Source: Reyranella sp. (lineage in GTDB: Bacteria > Pseudomonadota > Alphaproteobacteria > Reyranellales > Reyranellaceae). From it: a DNA stretch of 8,580 nucleotides. Where the stretch lies: contig SCVT01000742.1 of NCBI GenBank assembly GCA_004296815.1, positions 1 to 8,580 of the forward strand, read 5' to 3'. Of this stretch, positions 6,773-8,580 are shown piece by piece. The notes beneath the pieces are model-generated. The model made no database searches. It was not told the DNA's origin and was given only the letters and a program-made list of their open reading frames with translations. The number at the start of each line of letters is the position of its first letter. The first letter of the stretch is position 1. The position numbers were made by a program, and so were the translations under genes.

Positions 6773-7642
6773 TTAATGCGTCGCCGCGACGATACGATCG
6801 ATCCCACCGAGATCCTTCCAGGGGGCCTCGACGGCGAACCCGGCCAACGAGAAAAGCGCCGATATTTCAGGGGCTTGTCCTTCGCCAGCTTCGACGAGGA
6901 CCCGGCCGCCCGGAACGACCAGCCCGGCCGCCCCGCCGGCGATGGCGCGATATGCCGAAAGTCCATCCCCGCCGCCATCCAGGGCAAGCCTGGGCTCGAA
7001 ACGGCCAACATCCGGCATCAGCCCCTCGATCGCGCTCGTCTCGATATAGGGCGGGTTGGAGACAAGAAGGTCGAACGGGCCACCCAACCGCCCGGCCCAG
7101 CCCGGCTCTTGCCAATCGCCGCCGACAAGGCTCACCCGGGCGCCGACCCCGAGCGCATCCGCATTGGCTTCGGCCACCGCCAGGGCCGCCGGTGAGACAT
7201 CCATGCCGATGCCGCGGGCGTTGGGAAACTCCCGGAGCAGCGTGAGCAGCAGACAGCCCGAGCCGACGCCGAGATCCAGAATACGCCACGGTTCCGTCCG
7301 CCCCGGCATCAGCGCCAGCGCCGCCTCGATCAGCGTCTCACTGTCGGGCCGAGGCACGAGGACGGCGGGAGAAACCTTAAACGGCAAACCCCAGAATTCA
7401 CGCTCGCCCAAGACATAGGCCATCGGCTCGCGCCGGATACGGCGCGCAGTGAGCGCACGCACCGCCTCGGCCACCGCAGGTGCCGCGACCTCGTCGCCGT
7501 GGGCGATCAGCCACTCGCTGGTGACTCCGCCGGCATGAGCCAGCAACAGGCGGGCTTCGAAGCGGGCATTGTCGATGCCTGCCGCGGTCAGGGCGACGGC
7601 GGCATCGCGGAGCAGCGCGTCGTAGCGCGCGACCCCGGACAC
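6773..7642 (-). CDS. prmC: Release factor glutamine methyltransferase PrmC (HemK)
   Basis: PrmC uses S-adenosylmethionine to N5-methylate the glutamine of the GGQ motif in release factors, raising termination efficiency in the cytosol. The 289-aa length is typical. An N-terminal helical domain (about 1-80) is followed by the Rossmann methyltransferase domain, with the linker motif VPRPDSET (96-103), the SAM-binding motif DLGVGSG (123-129; the family more often has DLGTGSG), an acidic residue after strand 2 (D148), the catalytic NPPY (196-199), and the EPRLALDGG block (216-224). All key residues are present. The start is GTG at 7642, which lies 3 nt after the prfA stop (TAG at 7648-7646), so translation is probably coupled to prfA; no strong separate ribosome binding site is seen. 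It sits directly downstream of the gene for its own substrate, RF1. Confidence 0.97.
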   Translation of the reverse strand: MSGVARYDALLRDAAVALTAAGIDNARFEARLLLAHAGGVTSEWLIAHGDEVAAPAVAEAVRALTARRIRREPMAYVLGEREFWGLPFKVSPAVLVPRPDSETLIEAALALMPGRTEPWRILDLGVGSGCLLLTLLREFPNARGIGMDVSPAALAVAEANADALGVGARVSLVGGDWQEPGWAGRLGGPFDLLVSNPPYIETSAIEGLMPDVGRFEPRLALDGGGDGLSAYRAIAGGAAGLVVPGGRVLVEAGEGQAPEISALFSLAGFAVEAPWKDLGGIDRIVAATH

Positions 7643-7645
7643 CGG

Positions 7646-8580
7646 CTAGGCCGCCAGCTCCGCCAGACGACCCGCCTCGTCGTCGGCGGTCAGCGCGTCG
7701 ATCAGCTCGTCCAGCCCGCGGCCTTCGAGCACCTCGTCCAGCTTGTAGAGCGTGAGGTTGATGCGGTGATCGGTGACGCGGCTCTGCGGAAAATTGTAGG
7801 TGCGGATGCGTTCGCTGCGATCGCCGCTGCCCACCTGGCCCTTGCGGTCGGCCGAACGAATGTCGTCACGGCGCTGGCGCTCGGCATCGTAGAGCCTGGC
7901 GCGCAGAATCTTCATCGCCTTGGCCTTGTTCTTGTGCTGGCTCTTCTCGTCCTGCTGGCTGACCACGACGCCGGTGGGGATGTGCGTGATGCGCACCGCC
8001 GAATCGGTCGTGTTGACCGACTGTCCGCCCGGCCCGGAGGAGCGGAAAACATCGATTCTGAGGTCCTTCTCGTCGATCTTGATGTCGAATTCCTCGGCTT
8101 CCGGCAGCACCGCAACGGTCGCCGCCGAGGTGTGGATGCGACCCGATGCTTCGGTGGCCGGCACGCGCTGCACCCGATGCACGCCCGATTCGAATTTCAG
8201 CCGGGCGAACACGTTGCGGCCCGTCACGGTCGCGATCGCTTCCTTGTAGCCGCCGATGCCGGTGTCGGAGAGTTCCATGATCTCGAACTTCCAGCCGTGC
8301 TCGGTGGCATAGCGCTGGTACATGCGGAAGAGATCGGCGGCGAACAGGGCGGCTTCGTCGCCACCCGTGCCGGCGCGGATTTCCAGGATGGCATTCTTCT
8401 CGTCGGCCGCGTCCTTGGGCAACAACATGCGCTTCACGGTCTGCTCGAGTTCGGGCAGGCGCTTGCGTAGCGCCGCCGCCTCTTCCTCGGCGATCGCTTT
8501 CATGTCGGGATCGGCCGCCATCGCCTCGGCGTCCTTCAGCTCCTGCTCGGCCTTATGCCATTCGTTCACCGCCTCGACGA
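7646..8580 (-). CDS. prfA: Peptide chain release factor 1 (RF1), N-terminus cut by window edge
   Basis: RF1 recognises UAA and UAG stop codons and triggers hydrolysis of peptidyl-tRNA on the ribosome. About 310 residues are visible; E. coli RF1 has 360, so roughly the first 45-50 residues lie beyond 8580. The open frame continues to the edge ([12 protein letters not shown], as in the first domain of RF1). The GTG at 8569 is an internal Val, not the start. The PAT tripeptide that reads the stop codon ([15 protein letters not shown]) is at 8161-8153, which marks RF1 rather than RF2, whose motif is SPF. The catalytic GGQ, within [16 protein letters not shown], is at 8029-8021. Q of GGQ is the substrate of PrmC, encoded next. 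The stop is TAG, one of the codons RF1 itself reads. Confidence 0.97.
   Translation of the reverse strand, partial: VEAVNEWHKAEQELKDAEAMAADPDMKAIAEEEAAALRKRLPELEQTVKRMLLPKDAADEKNAILEIRAGTGGDEAALFAADLFRMYQRYATEHGWKFEIMELSDTGIGGYKEAIATVTGRNVFARLKFESGVHRVQRVPATEASGRIHTSAATVAVLPEAEEFDIKIDEKDLRIDVFRSSGPGGQSVNTTDSAVRITHIPTGVVVSQQDEKSQHKNKAKAMKILRARLYDAERQRRDDIRSADRKGQVGSGDRSERIRTYNFPQSRVTDHRINLTLYKLDEVLEGRGLDELIDALTADDEAGRLAELAA

Noticed and set aside
7499..8470. A 323-codon plus-strand frame opposite prfA and prmC
   Set aside because: Shadow of prfA, which carries the PAT and GGQ motifs in the real frame.

Overview
This window comes from a GC-rich alphaproteobacterial chromosome. Three things support that: the 16S rRNA 5' portion is of alphaproteobacterial type, with the shortened V3 stem; the order prfA-prmC-DUF4167-clpB is, from memory, one seen in this class; and DUF4167 proteins are largely confined to it. 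The 16S reads most like Rhodospirillales/Reyranella-type sequences from memory, but no database comparison was possible and the genus is not claimed.

Layout from left to right. Positions 1-522 hold the first ~522 nt of a 16S rRNA gene on the minus strand, so the rest of the rrn operon lies off the left edge. Positions 523-1033 hold its leader and a strong minus-strand sigma70-type promoter (TTGACA-17-TATAAG), followed by the upstream region of a divergent plus-strand gene for a membrane-anchored M23 zinc endopeptidase of the MepM/Csd3 type (1034-2560). That gene meets the 3' end of clpB (2564-5170, minus strand) tail to tail with 3 bp between the stop codons. clpB has a clear RpoH (sigma32) heat-shock promoter about 75-105 bp upstream of its start codon. 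Next, on the plus strand, is a small three-TM DUF4337 protein (5367-5927). A 14-bp perfect inverted repeat serves as a likely bidirectional terminator between it and the convergent minus-strand DUF4167 gene (5994-6593). Upstream of DUF4167 is a 179-bp spacer that can fold into a compact three-way junction. prmC (6773-7642) and prfA (7646-8580, 5' end cut by the window edge) complete the minus-strand cluster.

How the genes work together. prfA encodes release factor 1 and prmC encodes the methyltransferase that modifies the GGQ glutamine of RF1. They are 3 bp apart and surely co-transcribed. clpB is an independent heat-shock disaggregase gene. DUF4167 is an uncharacterised low-complexity protein. 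The M23 peptidase acts on periplasmic peptidoglycan.

Overall this is a housekeeping region. I see no mobile element, CRISPR array, defence system, tRNA or pseudogene. The points most worth a second look are the structured leader and alternative start of DUF4167, the heat-shock promoter of clpB combined with the terminator-free 3-bp convergence with the M23 gene, the DUF4337 gene on the opposite strand within an otherwise conserved cluster, and the apparent lack of a canonical internal start for the short ClpB form.
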